Positions 54,001 through 62,441 of a stretch of 64,000 bases of DNA are shown one piece after another; position 1 is the stretch's first letter; each line of letters starts with the position of its first letter. Position numbers and translations under genes: made by a program. The DNA is from Salinimicrobium gaetbulicola (GTDB lineage: Bacteria; Bacteroidota; Bacteroidia; Flavobacteriales; Flavobacteriaceae), in assembly GCF_042676025.1 (NCBI RefSeq), contig NZ_JBHTJP010000032.1:124001-188000 (forward strand). The letters run 5' to 3'. Under the pieces are notes generated by a model. That model was not told where the DNA came from and made no database searches. It saw nothing but the letters and a program-made list of their open reading frames with translations.

Positions 54001-54030
54001 TCTATTCTATTCTATTCTATTCTATTCTAT
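54001..54030. repeat. Pentanucleotide tandem repeat (TCTAT)6
   Basis: Six exact copies of TCTAT (ATAGA on the coding strand) run from inside the 3' end of the ATP-grasp gene (its stop TAG is at 54019-54017) into the spacer before the AstE-like gene. The repeat has a stop in every frame, so copy-number change would not lengthen the ATP-grasp protein but would change the spacing to the next start. Confidence 0.9.
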
Positions 54031-55075
54031 GGGCCATTGTAGCAAGAACTTTATTCTCTATTTGACCGCTATACATTTCTTTATATGTTACCTTTTTCTC
54101 AATGGAATCGATCACGATGTCTGAAAAATCTGGTAAGCCGATCTCTTCAAAGTGATCCATTCCACCAGGACTTAATACGTTGATCTCAATCAGTTTATCT
54201 TCTACTACATCAAGCCCTACGAAAAACAAACCGTCTTTGATCAATTTAGGACCCACGACATCTACGACTTTTTTTATGCCGTCAGTAAGTTCGGTTTTCC
54301 CTGCTTTTCCTCCCTGGGCAAAATTGCTTCGGAATTCACCTTTTCCACTAACCCTTCTAATAATTCCATAATTGCCGTCCTTTACCATGACCTCACCATT
54401 CAAAAGAAGTACCCTTACATCTTCTTTGGCCGCCGGAAGGAATTCCTGGGCGATCACGTACCCTTTATTGATGATGTTCTCAATGATCTGATTAAGGTTC
54501 TTTTCATTCTTGTCAATGAGGTATACATCTCTTCCCCCCGAACCTTCCAAAGGTTTGAGTACCATTTTCTTTTTATTGTCTTCAAAGAACTTGAGAATTT
54601 CCTCTTTATTTCTAGTGATAAGGGATTTAGGCTTGATCACACTAGGTAGTTCTTCAAAGTATAATTTGTCAATAAAGGCATTTGAAAGCGCATAGGCATC
54701 ATTGAGTACCAAAACACCTTCCTGTTGCATCATTCTTCCGAAGGCTACACCGGCTTGTTCTGCCCATTGACGGGTAGAGCCTTCCTCGGTAGGATTGTTC
54801 CGAATAAATAGTACATCAAGATCGGTTGCAATGATTCTCTTGTGTTTTGCTTTATCACTTTGAAGCAGTTCCAAATATTCCTTTGGGGAACTGGCTTCGG
54901 CAGATTTAGAAACGTAGGTACTGTTAATACTTAACTTTTCGGTATTTGTAAAAGAGAAGTCTCCAACGCCCATGACATAAACGTCATGTTTTCGTTTCCA
55001 GGCTTCATAAATAAGATAGCAGGTTGTACCACAGGTTTCGGTATCAATGCCGTTAACTACAAAACATATTTTCAT
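54017..55075 (-). CDS. Glutathione-synthetase-like ATP-grasp ligase
   Basis: The 352-residue protein has a GshB-like N-terminal domain (MKICFVVNGIDTETCGTTC) and ATP-grasp motifs: KKKMVLKPLEGSGGRDVYLI (about 168-187), VIAQEFLPAAKEDVRVLLLNGE, and the Mg2+-binding end LIEINVLSPGGM. Such enzymes join a carboxylate to an amine via acyl phosphate. It overlaps the DUF1704 gene by 4 nt (ATGA). True glutathione synthesis is unlikely without a gshA neighbour, and a peptide or amino acid ligase is more probable; substrate unknown. Confidence 0.85.
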   Translation of the reverse strand: MKICFVVNGIDTETCGTTCYLIYEAWKRKHDVYVMGVGDFSFTNTEKLSINSTYVSKSAEASSPKEYLELLQSDKAKHKRIIATDLDVLFIRNNPTEEGSTRQWAEQAGVAFGRMMQQEGVLVLNDAYALSNAFIDKLYFEELPSVIKPKSLITRNKEEILKFFEDNKKKMVLKPLEGSGGRDVYLIDKNEKNLNQIIENIINKGYVIAQEFLPAAKEDVRVLLLNGEVMVKDGNYGIIRRVSGKGEFRSNFAQGGKAGKTELTDGIKKVVDVVGPKLIKDGLFFVGLDVVEDKLIEINVLSPGGMDHFEEIGLPDFSDIVIDSIEKKVTYKEMYSGQIENKVLATMAHRIE

Positions 55076-56958
55076 GTGTTGATCATTTGTGAAAGGGGAA
55101 TTCCCTCTCTGATTTTTAGTAATTTATTTTTTGTTTCATCGGTATTCAAATATCTGGGCATGAGGTTCACCGGCTTTAAAACACGGCGTTCTCTTAGTTC
55201 AGTAATAATTGGAATGTGCTCCAGAGCAAATTTTCCGGTAAGAAGGGGAGCAAGCTCACCACCTTCTTTCAAATGTTCCCTTAATTGCAGCAAACCTTTG
55301 AGGTAGGAGATATCCTTAGTGAAACCTCCACCCTGCATAATACGTGAGGTTGTGTTGAAAGATCTGTGCGGGGAAAATCCGTAGTCCTCATGCAGTAATC
55401 TGAAGATGTCCTGAAATTCTGCCCCATGCATTCTTGCCGAAGCTGCTACAACCCTTCCGGCAAGGGTACGCATCCTGTTTGCCGTTAGCCCGCCTACCAG
55501 GTATTCTGCCAGAACGGCCAGGCCTTCCTGAAGGGTGTCATAATCTGTAAGTCCCACGGAAAGCAGACGTAATGGCTGTTGATTTCCATTGTAATAAGTA
55601 AGCACATGGGTTCCTATCTCATGTTGAATAAGGGCCTTGGTTTCTTCAGAATCCAGTTTGTAGTCACTTGGAATATAAAGCTCCCCCTGAGAGACCATTA
55701 ATATATTGACATCATCTCTTACATGCACTTTTCCGGTAAATCGGGCGTCCTGTTGTCTGAAATATTCAAATTCAGCGTGGGCAAGAGTTTCAAAATCCTT
55801 GGCTTTCATAACATTGTCAGATTCCCGGGCATCTTCTTCAGGAACCTCCCGAAGCAAAGTTTCTGATTCCTTTTGAAGCTCCTTGTCAATATCACCATAT
55901 AACATCATACTGTTATAAAAGAAATCCCTTGAACCCCTATCGGTAAGCATACTTATTTGCAGATCAAGTTCTTCTCTTTTTTCCCGGAAAATATACGAGA
56001 GGGCAGGATCGTCAATATCCTCCATTTTGAGGTTGTATAACCTTCTCTTGAGTACATCGGGGTCTACCGGAAGTAATCGATAATGGTGAGTGAGAACCTT
56101 TTCATAATTAGATTCAAAGAAAGTATCTTTTATATGTCTAATATTTGCAGGAGAGATCAACCATAGAAACTGGTAGGAATTTTCTATTTGCGCAAGTTGT
56201 TTATCAATTTCCAGTACATTTTTCTTCAGACTTTTTTGTCCTAAAGCCCTGTAACTTTTAACTCCGCTGGAGGTCTGGATTCTGATGAATTCATAAATGG
56301 TTTTATGGAGGGCTACCACAAGATCATCTTTAAAACTTCTGAAGAATACAGGGAATTCTTTACCAGATTGACTGCGGTACACCGGAGGAACCTCAAGAGA
56401 TATTAAAAGACATCCTATGTCCCTGAGGGATTCCAAGGGGAGAAGTGGTTTCAAACCTTCAGGGTGGCGGTCTACGGTATCCTCTATTACACAGAAATCA
56501 AGATTCAGAACCTCATACTTTCCGTTTAAGTAATCTAATTCCTTTTTTAAAATTTTGATAGTAGAAGGAAGACGGTCGGCGGGGCCTTTGATTTTAAATT
56601 CTCTACTTTTTATGTCTCCGGCGTAAATTTCAAAAAGGAGGAAAGTTTTGAATTTGGAAGACATCGCCTCACTAAGTTGATACATGAGTCTCTGGTATCC
56701 CTCCCAATCCCGATCACCTATGATCAGGTAAGAAGCTTCACTTAGAACGAATCTTACAGTGGCTCTGTCTACATTTTCCTCATCCTTAGTTGGTTTATGA
56801 CGATAAACTACCAGGTAGGGCAATTCGTCACTCATATGGATATAACCATCTCCGGGAAGGTGCTTTTCCAGTTCACAATCTTCCTGAAGTTTTTCGATCA
56901 TCTTTTCAATGGAGGCCTCGCTCAAAGGTTGCATTTCATTAGATGTGCTAACTCCCAT
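55072..56958 (-). CDS. DUF1704/QEGLA-motif putative metallopeptidase (MATCAP-like)
   Basis: The 628-residue protein has an N-terminal domain of about 210 residues and a C-terminal peptidase-like domain with QHEIGTHVLTYYNGN (HEIGTH at 446-451) and the QEGLA motif at 477-481 (Glu478), giving an HExxTH...E zinc site. Homologues are annotated as flavohemoglobin expression-modulating QEGLA proteins, and the eukaryotic relatives (MATCAP) are tubulin tyrosine carboxypeptidases. It is the first gene of the operon with the ATP-grasp ligase and the AstE-like hydrolase. No promoter motif was found upstream. Confidence 0.85.
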   Translation of the reverse strand: MGVSTSNEMQPLSEASIEKMIEKLQEDCELEKHLPGDGYIHMSDELPYLVVYRHKPTKDEENVDRATVRFVLSEASYLIIGDRDWEGYQRLMYQLSEAMSSKFKTFLLFEIYAGDIKSREFKIKGPADRLPSTIKILKKELDYLNGKYEVLNLDFCVIEDTVDRHPEGLKPLLPLESLRDIGCLLISLEVPPVYRSQSGKEFPVFFRSFKDDLVVALHKTIYEFIRIQTSSGVKSYRALGQKSLKKNVLEIDKQLAQIENSYQFLWLISPANIRHIKDTFFESNYEKVLTHHYRLLPVDPDVLKRRLYNLKMEDIDDPALSYIFREKREELDLQISMLTDRGSRDFFYNSMMLYGDIDKELQKESETLLREVPEEDARESDNVMKAKDFETLAHAEFEYFRQQDARFTGKVHVRDDVNILMVSQGELYIPSDYKLDSEETKALIQHEIGTHVLTYYNGNQQPLRLLSVGLTDYDTLQEGLAVLAEYLVGGLTANRMRTLAGRVVAASARMHGAEFQDIFRLLHEDYGFSPHRSFNTTSRIMQGGGFTKDISYLKGLLQLREHLKEGGELAPLLTGKFALEHIPIITELRERRVLKPVNLMPRYLNTDETKNKLLKIREGIPLSQMINT

Positions 56959-57257
56959 GTTTGAATTTAAATTTTTTGGATTGTCAGGTAAATTCCTTTA
57001 CCAAGTGGCGTTTACGTAAATGTAACGGATTATAAGTTTTTTAGAGAATAGGCTAGAGGCTCTTAGGCTAATATTAGCAATACTTTAATAGTACTTTTAG
57101 AATTCAGAAAATGGTAAGAATTCTTTACCTGAAACGAAGGATTGGTCAATAATTGAACGAATTAAAGGCTGTAAGAATTTATTAAAAAAAGTTTGAGGGC
57201 TACTTGCTTGATAAATATATGATTATATAAACGTGCCGAATTAATTAAAATTTTTGC
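56959..57257. other. Intergenic region without recognised gene
   Basis: About 300 nt of AT-rich sequence between the DUF1704 gene and the tRNA promoter. I see no reading frame with coding character, no TAnnTTTG element pointing left, no clear repeat and no RNA fold that I recognise. Confidence 0.6.
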
Positions 57258-57287
57258 TTGTGAATATTGAAAACCTCATTATATTTG
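57258..57287 (+). promoter_or_regulatory. Promoter of tRNA-Arg
   Basis: TTG at 57258-57260, 19 nt spacer and TATATTTG at 57280-57287 fit the Bacteroidota -33/-7 consensus well. Transcription should start just before the tRNA at 57301. Confidence 0.75.
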
Positions 57288-57300
57288 CAACCGCAAAAAG

Positions 57301-57374
57301 GGTCGAGTAGCTCAGTTGGATAGAGCATCTGCCTTCTAAGCAGACGGTCACAGGTTCGAATCCTGTCTCGATCA
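57301..57374 (+). tRNA. tRNA-Arg (anticodon TCT)
   Basis: The 74-nt sequence folds into a full cloverleaf: acceptor GGTCGAG with CTCGATC, D arm GCTC/GAGC, anticodon stem TCTGC/GCAGA with loop CTTCTAA (anticodon TCT), and T arm ACAGG/CCTGT with TTCGAAT. The discriminator is A; CCA is not encoded. It reads AGA codons, which are frequent in this AT-rich genome. Confidence 0.97.
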
Positions 57375-57379
57375 CTGAA

Positions 57380-57403
57380 AACCCCTCATTAGAGGGGTTT
57401 TTT
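57380..57403 (+). terminator. Rho-independent terminator of tRNA-Arg
   Basis: AACCCCTC (57380-57387) pairs with GAGGGGTT (57392-57399) around ATTA, followed by a T-run. From 57404 to about 57606 no further feature is recognised. Confidence 0.88.
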
Positions 57404-57606
57404 GTTTTTAAAGTAATAGATTAATCTGTAATTGAGTTTAATGCTATTCAGGCTCTAAAGCCAGTTTCTTCCACTTCTGTAGGGTAGGGTAAATTCCAGA
57501 AAGATCAAACCATTAAAATACTGCTTTCTCAAAATAAGGGTAACCACCCATTAATTCCTAGATTAAAAAGCTATTAATAGTAAGAATTAGCATGTTGTTT
57601 GTTGTG

Positions 57607-57614
57607 TTATCTTT
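57607..57614 (+). promoter_or_regulatory. Possible upstream -7 element for the HAD hydrolase gene
   Basis: TATCTTTG fits TAnnTTTG, 66 nt before the ATG. Confidence 0.4.
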
Positions 57615-57649
57615 GAAATTTCCTTAACATCGAGGATCATCAAGTTCAT

Positions 57650-57657
57650 TTACTTTT
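57650..57657 (+). promoter_or_regulatory. Possible proximal -7 element for the HAD hydrolase gene
   Basis: TACTTTTG fits TAnnTTTG, 23 nt before the ATG; together with the element at 57607 it may give two transcript starts. Confidence 0.45.
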
Positions 57658-57680
57658 GATGCTTCAGAAACAGAAATCAT

Positions 57681-58523
57681 ATGGATTATTCAAATATAAA
57701 ATTGGTCGTAAGCGACATGGATGGTACTTTATTGAACAGTAACCACCAGGTGAGTGACCGATTCTTCAATGTTTATAAACAATTAAAGGAAAAGAACATT
57801 CGCTTTGCCGTGGCTAGCGGACGTCAATATTACAGCCTTAAGGAACGAATGGAGCCCATTAAGGAAGACCTCGTTTTCATTGCTGAGAATGGCGCCATAG
57901 TTATGGATAAAGAAGAACAACTCTTTATTCAACCAATGGAACGGAAAAAGGTTTTGGAGGTGATAGCCGAAGTACGGGCGCTAAACAATAAATACCTTAT
58001 CCTTTGCGGGAAAAAACAGGCCTATATTGAAAGTACAAATCCTCAATTTATGAAGCCATTTTTGAATCACTATGAAAAATATAAGGTGGTAGAAGATGTG
58101 AGTAAAATAGAGGATGATGAAATATTGAAATTAACCGTTTGTGATCCTTCAGGAGCAGAGGAGAATACTTTTCCACATGTAAAGAAATTTCAGGATGAAT
58201 TCCAGGTGAAATTATCAGGAAAGATCTGGATCGATTTTAATCATAAAGAGGCTCAAAAAGGGAATGCATTAAAAGCTTTACAGGATTACTATGGCATTGA
58301 TAGAGAGGACACCATGGTCTTTGGGGATTTTTTCAATGACCTGGAGCTTTTTGAGCAGGCGGCTTATAGTTTTGCTGTTGAAAACGCTCACCCTGAAGTG
58401 AAATCAGTTGCTCGTTTTAGCGCAAAGAGTAATGATGATAACGGGGTAGAAGAGGTACTTGAAAAACTAGTGGAAGATCTTAAGGTAAAGGTGGAAAGCT
58501 TCAGTCATAAAGATGGTTTATAG
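57681..58523 (+). CDS. HAD-IIB (Cof-type) phosphatase
   Basis: The 280-residue protein has motif I VVSDMDGTLLNS (about 9-20, Asp12/Asp14), motif II VASGR, the conserved Lys in HKEAQKGNAL and motif IV VFGDFFNDLELF. Cof-type phosphatases act on sugar phosphates, phosphorylated cofactors or FMN; the substrate is not evident. It is a single gene with a terminator. Confidence 0.93.
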   Translation: MDYSNIKLVVSDMDGTLLNSNHQVSDRFFNVYKQLKEKNIRFAVASGRQYYSLKERMEPIKEDLVFIAENGAIVMDKEEQLFIQPMERKKVLEVIAEVRALNNKYLILCGKKQAYIESTNPQFMKPFLNHYEKYKVVEDVSKIEDDEILKLTVCDPSGAEENTFPHVKKFQDEFQVKLSGKIWIDFNHKEAQKGNALKALQDYYGIDREDTMVFGDFFNDLELFEQAAYSFAVENAHPEVKSVARFSAKSNDDNGVEEVLEKLVEDLKVKVESFSHKDGL

Positions 58524-58575
58524 CTGCCAAAAATTATCATTCAGAATTTATTTTTAAAGAACAATGTAAATCAAA

Positions 58576-58607
58576 ATTCCCCCTGAAGCTTCAGAGGGAA
58601 TTTTTTT
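58576..58607 (+). terminator. Rho-independent terminator of the HAD hydrolase gene
   Basis: AATTCCC/GGGAATT with the inner TGAAGCTTCA palindrome forms a long hairpin followed by seven T. Confidence 0.85.
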
Positions 58608-58627
58608 ATTACGTCCAATCGACTGAC

Positions 58628-60118
58628 TTAGTATCTTGCTGGTTGACCAGGTTTCGGAAGGGAATTTTCTATAAAAGCCCTCAGGTCATTATTGGCCTTT
58701 TCGAGGTCTTCATTTCTTAGGTACATCATATGTCCGCTACGGTATCCTTTAAAGCTAAGCCTGTCTTTCATTTTTCCGCTGGTATCTAACTGCCACATGG
58801 TATATTTCGCATCAAAGTAAGTGGTCGCCCCGTCAAAATACCCGCTTTGTATCAATACGTCCAAATTTGGGTTTTGTGCCATAGCCTGCCTTAAGTTTTC
58901 ACCCGTGTTGTTTTTAGATCTATCCCAGGGGTGAACCGGTCCAAACATGAAATAGGTTAAATCTGTTTTGAACTTCAATTCATTCTGCAGGTAATAGTTG
59001 ATGGCCGGTGTAAAAGAGTGCAGCCATGAAGTTAATTCTGAATTATAATCAGGAGAATCTCCGGCTTCCTTTTTATCCAAGCCTAGGTACCTGGAATCAA
59101 GTCGGCCTATCGTAGAGCCATTTTCATCCCTAAGTAAGTCCTTCCAGAAATAACGGTAAGGTACTTCCAGGTTGTGTTGTAGAATCGTTTTTTCTGAAAT
59201 ACCAGAGTATTTGGACATGCCCGCAGCTATTTCTTTTCTTTTTTCGGCAGAGAGAAAGCCTCCTTTAACAAGAGCAGGTAAAACTTCGTTGATAGCGTAT
59301 TCTTCGGCTTCTGGCAATAACTCCTCCAAGTCTTTTTTCTGAAGCTCCTGCGGAAGGGCATTGTGAAACCATGCTGCAGCCGTAAAATACGGAAGCCTAT
59401 TAGCAACTTCGACCGGCCCGTCACGATCAATTCCTATGTCGGTAGGAGAGACCAGGATCACTCCATTCAGATACATCCACTGGCTGTTCTGAAGTTCCAG
59501 CGCAAGGCCTGAAACTCTTGTTGTGCCATAGCTTTCCCCAATCAGGTATTTTGGAGATAACCAGCGGTTGTTTCTGGTTACAAAAGTATTGATCCATTTT
59601 GCAAGATAAGTCACGTCTGCATTTACTCCGAAGAATTGTTCCCTGTCTCTTTTTTTATCACCCTCAGGTTCAATAATGCGGGAATAGCCCGTATTTACAG
59701 GGTTTACATATACTATATCAGCAACATCAAGGATTGAAAAAGGGTTTTCTTTGATACCGTAAGGCTGGACTGGAAATCCTTCCTCGTCAATTTCAAGTAC
59801 GCGTGGTCCGGTGTAAGCGATGTGCATCCAGACCGAAGCTGAGCCCGGCCCACCATTAAAGGAAATGACCAAGGGGCGGTTTTTAAGGTCTTTAATCCCG
59901 GAGCGTTTATAGTAGGTGTAAAATAGAGAAGCTACTGCCTCCCTGTCTTCATTCCAAACCGGTTGCATTCCGGTAGTGGCGGTGTAAGATATTTTTTGTC
60001 CGTTGATCGTCACTTCATGATTTGAAACCACGGTGGTATCTACAGGGATGGGTATCTTTTGGCTAAAACTTGTTAGGGGAATAATACTCAGGAGGAGTAA
60101 GGCGTAAAATTTTTTCAT
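58628..60118 (-). CDS. Serine carboxypeptidase-like protein (peptidase family S10)
   Basis: The 496-residue protein has a signal peptide (KFYALLLLSIIPLTSFSQ, about 3-20), the oxyanion region SFNGGPGSASVWMHIAYTGPR (about 87-106), the nucleophile in IGESYGTTR (Ser196), VYVNPVNTGYSRI, the acid in QSGYFDGATTY (about Asp447) and the final His in GYRSGHMMY. It is exported, and probably removes C-terminal residues from peptides. It is a single gene. Confidence 0.9.
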   Translation of the reverse strand: MKKFYALLLLSIIPLTSFSQKIPIPVDTTVVSNHEVTINGQKISYTATTGMQPVWNEDREAVASLFYTYYKRSGIKDLKNRPLVISFNGGPGSASVWMHIAYTGPRVLEIDEEGFPVQPYGIKENPFSILDVADIVYVNPVNTGYSRIIEPEGDKKRDREQFFGVNADVTYLAKWINTFVTRNNRWLSPKYLIGESYGTTRVSGLALELQNSQWMYLNGVILVSPTDIGIDRDGPVEVANRLPYFTAAAWFHNALPQELQKKDLEELLPEAEEYAINEVLPALVKGGFLSAEKRKEIAAGMSKYSGISEKTILQHNLEVPYRYFWKDLLRDENGSTIGRLDSRYLGLDKKEAGDSPDYNSELTSWLHSFTPAINYYLQNELKFKTDLTYFMFGPVHPWDRSKNNTGENLRQAMAQNPNLDVLIQSGYFDGATTYFDAKYTMWQLDTSGKMKDRLSFKGYRSGHMMYLRNEDLEKANNDLRAFIENSLPKPGQPARY

Positions 60119-60183
60119 GGGTGGTTTTAGATTTTAAAACCTAAAAATATGAATTTTGAACACACTCCTCCCAAATTCTGATT

Positions 60184-60987
60184 TTAAAAGCTGTAGTTAA
60201 GGCTTAGACCCTGGTAATCTCTTCCTGCTGCAGGATAAAGGCTTAGGTTGGAGTTTTCCTTTTTATGTAATTCAGGGATAAGAATCCCGGATACTGCCCC
60301 AATGCTGTACCCAAGAATGTTATCTGTCAAAAAGTGTTTCCCTGCTTCCAAACGTAAATAACCTACATATGCCGGCACCAACGCAGCAGCTGTCCAAACA
60401 TATGGCCTGGCCCAGGAATCGGGGTTGAAATCGTTGAATATTTTTGCTGCGAAAAAGGTGGCTGCTGCAGTCGCAGCTGTATGTCCCGCGAAAAAGGAAC
60501 GACGGGCCCCGCTTTCACGACGTTCATTGTCTGGTAAATCTTCGTTGTACACTAAAGGTCTGCTTCGGTTTATAGAACCGGCCGTGATGGTGTATAAGGC
60601 TCCTGTAGTAGCCATGGTTTCAATGAACAGAACAGAGATCTGTCCGGCATGCGGACTAAAATCCTCTGTGAGCATCATGGCAAACGGGACTGCAAAGGAT
60701 CCGTAAAAAGGGTAATAACTGATTTTATCAGCATTCTCAGAATAATAACCAGCAGACCAGCGATCAATACCTGGAACATCATCTTTGGAGATCGCGGCTA
60801 ATTCTTCCATTGTCAGGTCTTCTTTATCCTGGATAAGTTTGAAGCCAAGTGCGTTTAGGCCCAAACCGGCTCCAACCCAGGTACCGTCTTTTGCCCAGCT
60901 GAGTTCATATGGAGAATCATTCTGAGAAGAGGAGTTAAAAATTCCTGCAAACACCATTAATATTAGTAGGCTTATGTTCCTTGTCAT
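60184..60987 (-). CDS. Phosphatase PAP2-family protein, exported
   Basis: From the ATG at 60987 this is a 267-residue protein with a signal peptide (MTRNISLLILMVFAGIFNSSSQ). The phosphatase motifs are RSRPLVYNED (motif 1), FFAGHTAATAAATFF (motif 2, with AGH in place of SGH) and RLEAGKHFLTDNILG (motif 3 with His/Asp). PAP2 enzymes dephosphorylate lipid or isoprenoid phosphates. A start at 61005 would need TTG. It is a single gene. Confidence 0.88.
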   Translation of the reverse strand: MTRNISLLILMVFAGIFNSSSQNDSPYELSWAKDGTWVGAGLGLNALGFKLIQDKEDLTMEELAAISKDDVPGIDRWSAGYYSENADKISYYPFYGSFAVPFAMMLTEDFSPHAGQISVLFIETMATTGALYTITAGSINRSRPLVYNEDLPDNERRESGARRSFFAGHTAATAAATFFAAKIFNDFNPDSWARPYVWTAAALVPAYVGYLRLEAGKHFLTDNILGYSIGAVSGILIPELHKKENSNLSLYPAAGRDYQGLSLNYSF

Positions 60988-61138
60988 AATTTCGTTTTTT
61001 ACCAAATCTCGCTGAAAACAGTTGTAAAACCAGTAGGTTTAACCAAATTATAAGAACATTCTTACGATTTTATTAAGCCTTTCTAAACTTTTAACTTCAC
61101 TTTTGTTTAAATAATTTATTTAAAACCTAGACAATTTA

Positions 61139-61146
61139 TATATTTG
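61139..61146 (+). promoter_or_regulatory. Probable -7 element for the SRPBCC-SDR operon
   Basis: TATATTTG fits TAnnTTTG, 12 nt before the ATG at 61159; it excludes the in-frame TTG at 61144 as start. Confidence 0.6.
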
Positions 61147-61158
61147 TATAAAATTGCT

Positions 61159-61683
61159 ATGAAAATTTACACCTTACATACGGTCCAAAAGCTGCCCATT
61201 TCTTTAAATGAAGCCTGGGAGTTTTTTTCCAGCCCTCACAATTTGAAGGTCATTACACCAGACTATATGGGCTTTGATATTTTATCAGGGGGAGACAGGG
61301 AAATGTTTCCGGGTCAGATCATACAGTATGTTGTGACTCCTATTGCCGGAATTAAAACCAAGTGGGTTACCGAGATCACGCATGTTAAGGACAAAGAATA
61401 CTTTGTTGATGAACAGCGTTTTGGTCCATATGCTTTATGGCACCACAAACATTTCTTGAAAGAGATACCAGGAGGGGTTGAAATGGAGGATATAGTAGAT
61501 TATAAACTTCCATTTGGATTCATGGGAAGAATGGTCCATCCTTTTCTAGTTGCCCCAAAATTAAAAGAGATCTTTTCGTATAGAAAAGATAAACTGGAAG
61601 ATCTATTCGGAAAATTTATTCCAGAAACCGAAACTTCAGAGGACCCTGAGAAAGAAATTTCCATTGAAAAACAATTGCTATGA
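61159..61683 (+). CDS. SRPBCC-superfamily ligand-binding protein
   Basis: From the ATG at 61159 this is a 174-residue protein with the START/Bet v1-like fold: LPISLNEAWEFFSSPHNLKVITP, an antiparallel sheet with IAGIKTKWVTEITHV, FGPYALWHHKHFL, and a C-terminal helix (KLKEIFSYRKDKLEDLF). The family binds hydrophobic ligands or acts as cyclase or dehydratase; no ligand is known. It overlaps the SDR gene by 4 nt (ATGA), so the two likely act in one pathway. Confidence 0.86.
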   Translation: MKIYTLHTVQKLPISLNEAWEFFSSPHNLKVITPDYMGFDILSGGDREMFPGQIIQYVVTPIAGIKTKWVTEITHVKDKEYFVDEQRFGPYALWHHKHFLKEIPGGVEMEDIVDYKLPFGFMGRMVHPFLVAPKLKEIFSYRKDKLEDLFGKFIPETETSEDPEKEISIEKQLL

Positions 61684-62378
61684 AAAAGAAAATTTTGATC
61701 ATTGGAGGTTCCCATGGAATTGGGCTGGAAACAACCAGACTTTTGGCTAAAGACCACGATATTTATGTAGGCGCCAGAACGAAGGAAAACCTAGTGAATA
61801 TTGATTGTAACTATTTCAACTTTGACGTTTTGAAGGATGATATAGCTTCTGTCGGGCTTCCAGATTCCCTGGATGGTTTTGTTTATTGCCCCGGAAGTAT
61901 CAATCTTAGGCCCTTTAAAATGCTGAAGCCTGAGGACTTTCAGAAGGAATTGGAGTTGAACTTCCTTTCATTGGTAAGGATTCTTCAAGGGATCCTTACG
62001 AAGCTGAAGTCAGGAGAAAAAGCCAGTCTTGTATTTTTCAGTACTGTGGCAGTAAAAGTAGGCATGCCGTTTCATACCAGTATTTCCGCAGCTAAAGGTG
62101 CTATTGAAGGATTTGCCAGATCTCTTGCAGCCGAATATGCGCCAACCTTAAGGGTGAATGTGATAGCTCCATCTCTTACCGACACTCGATTGGCTGAAAA
62201 GCTGGTTTCCAACGAATCTAAAAGAAGTGTGATAGAGGAAAGGCATCCTCTAAAGAGAATTGGAGAAGCTTCAGATATCGCTAACCTTGTGGAATATCTG
62301 ATCTCTGATAAAAGTAGCTGGATGACCGGACAAACCATTGGAATGGATGGAGGTCTATCTTCCCTGAACCTGAATTAG
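61680..62378 (+). CDS. Short-chain dehydrogenase/reductase, atypical (no catalytic Tyr)
   Basis: The 232-residue protein has the Rossmann motif IIGGSHGIGLET (about 7-18, the glycine pattern of NAD(P)-binding SDRs), LEDxxxNFLS helix, SLVFFSTVAV with the Ser (about 121) and APSLTDTRLAE; the C-terminus MTGQTIGMDGGLSSL is usual. In place of the YxxxK pair it has FHTSISAAK with Ile135 and Lys139, so the catalytic Tyr is missing. It is coupled to the SRPBCC gene and ends at a strong terminator. Enzyme activity is uncertain. Confidence 0.88.
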   Translation: MKKKILIIGGSHGIGLETTRLLAKDHDIYVGARTKENLVNIDCNYFNFDVLKDDIASVGLPDSLDGFVYCPGSINLRPFKMLKPEDFQKELELNFLSLVRILQGILTKLKSGEKASLVFFSTVAVKVGMPFHTSISAAKGAIEGFARSLAAEYAPTLRVNVIAPSLTDTRLAEKLVSNESKRSVIEERHPLKRIGEASDIANLVEYLISDKSSWMTGQTIGMDGGLSSLNLN

Positions 62379-62390
62379 TGATTAGTAAAA

Positions 62391-62431
62391 CAAAGAAAGC
62401 CGGAAATTTTTTCCGGCTTTCTTTGTTTTTA
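62391..62431. terminator. Rho-independent terminator, bidirectional
   Basis: CAAAGAAAGCCGGAA pairs with TTCCGGCTTTCTTTG, a 15-bp stem followed by T-runs, between convergent genes. Confidence 0.9.
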
Positions 62432-62441
62432 TATTCTAAAA

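Noticed and set aside
54001..54030. TCTAT repeats as a CRISPR or attachment site
   Set aside because: Units are 5 nt without spacers and no cas or integrase genes are present; it is a simple sequence repeat.
54017..55075. True glutathione synthetase
   Set aside because: No glutamate-cysteine ligase gene is nearby and the neighbours are two metallohydrolases, so only a GshB-like ligase is claimed.
57301..57374. tRNA-Arg as an integration site of a mobile element
   Set aside because: No integrase, direct repeat of the tRNA 3' end or foreign-looking genes are seen on either side.
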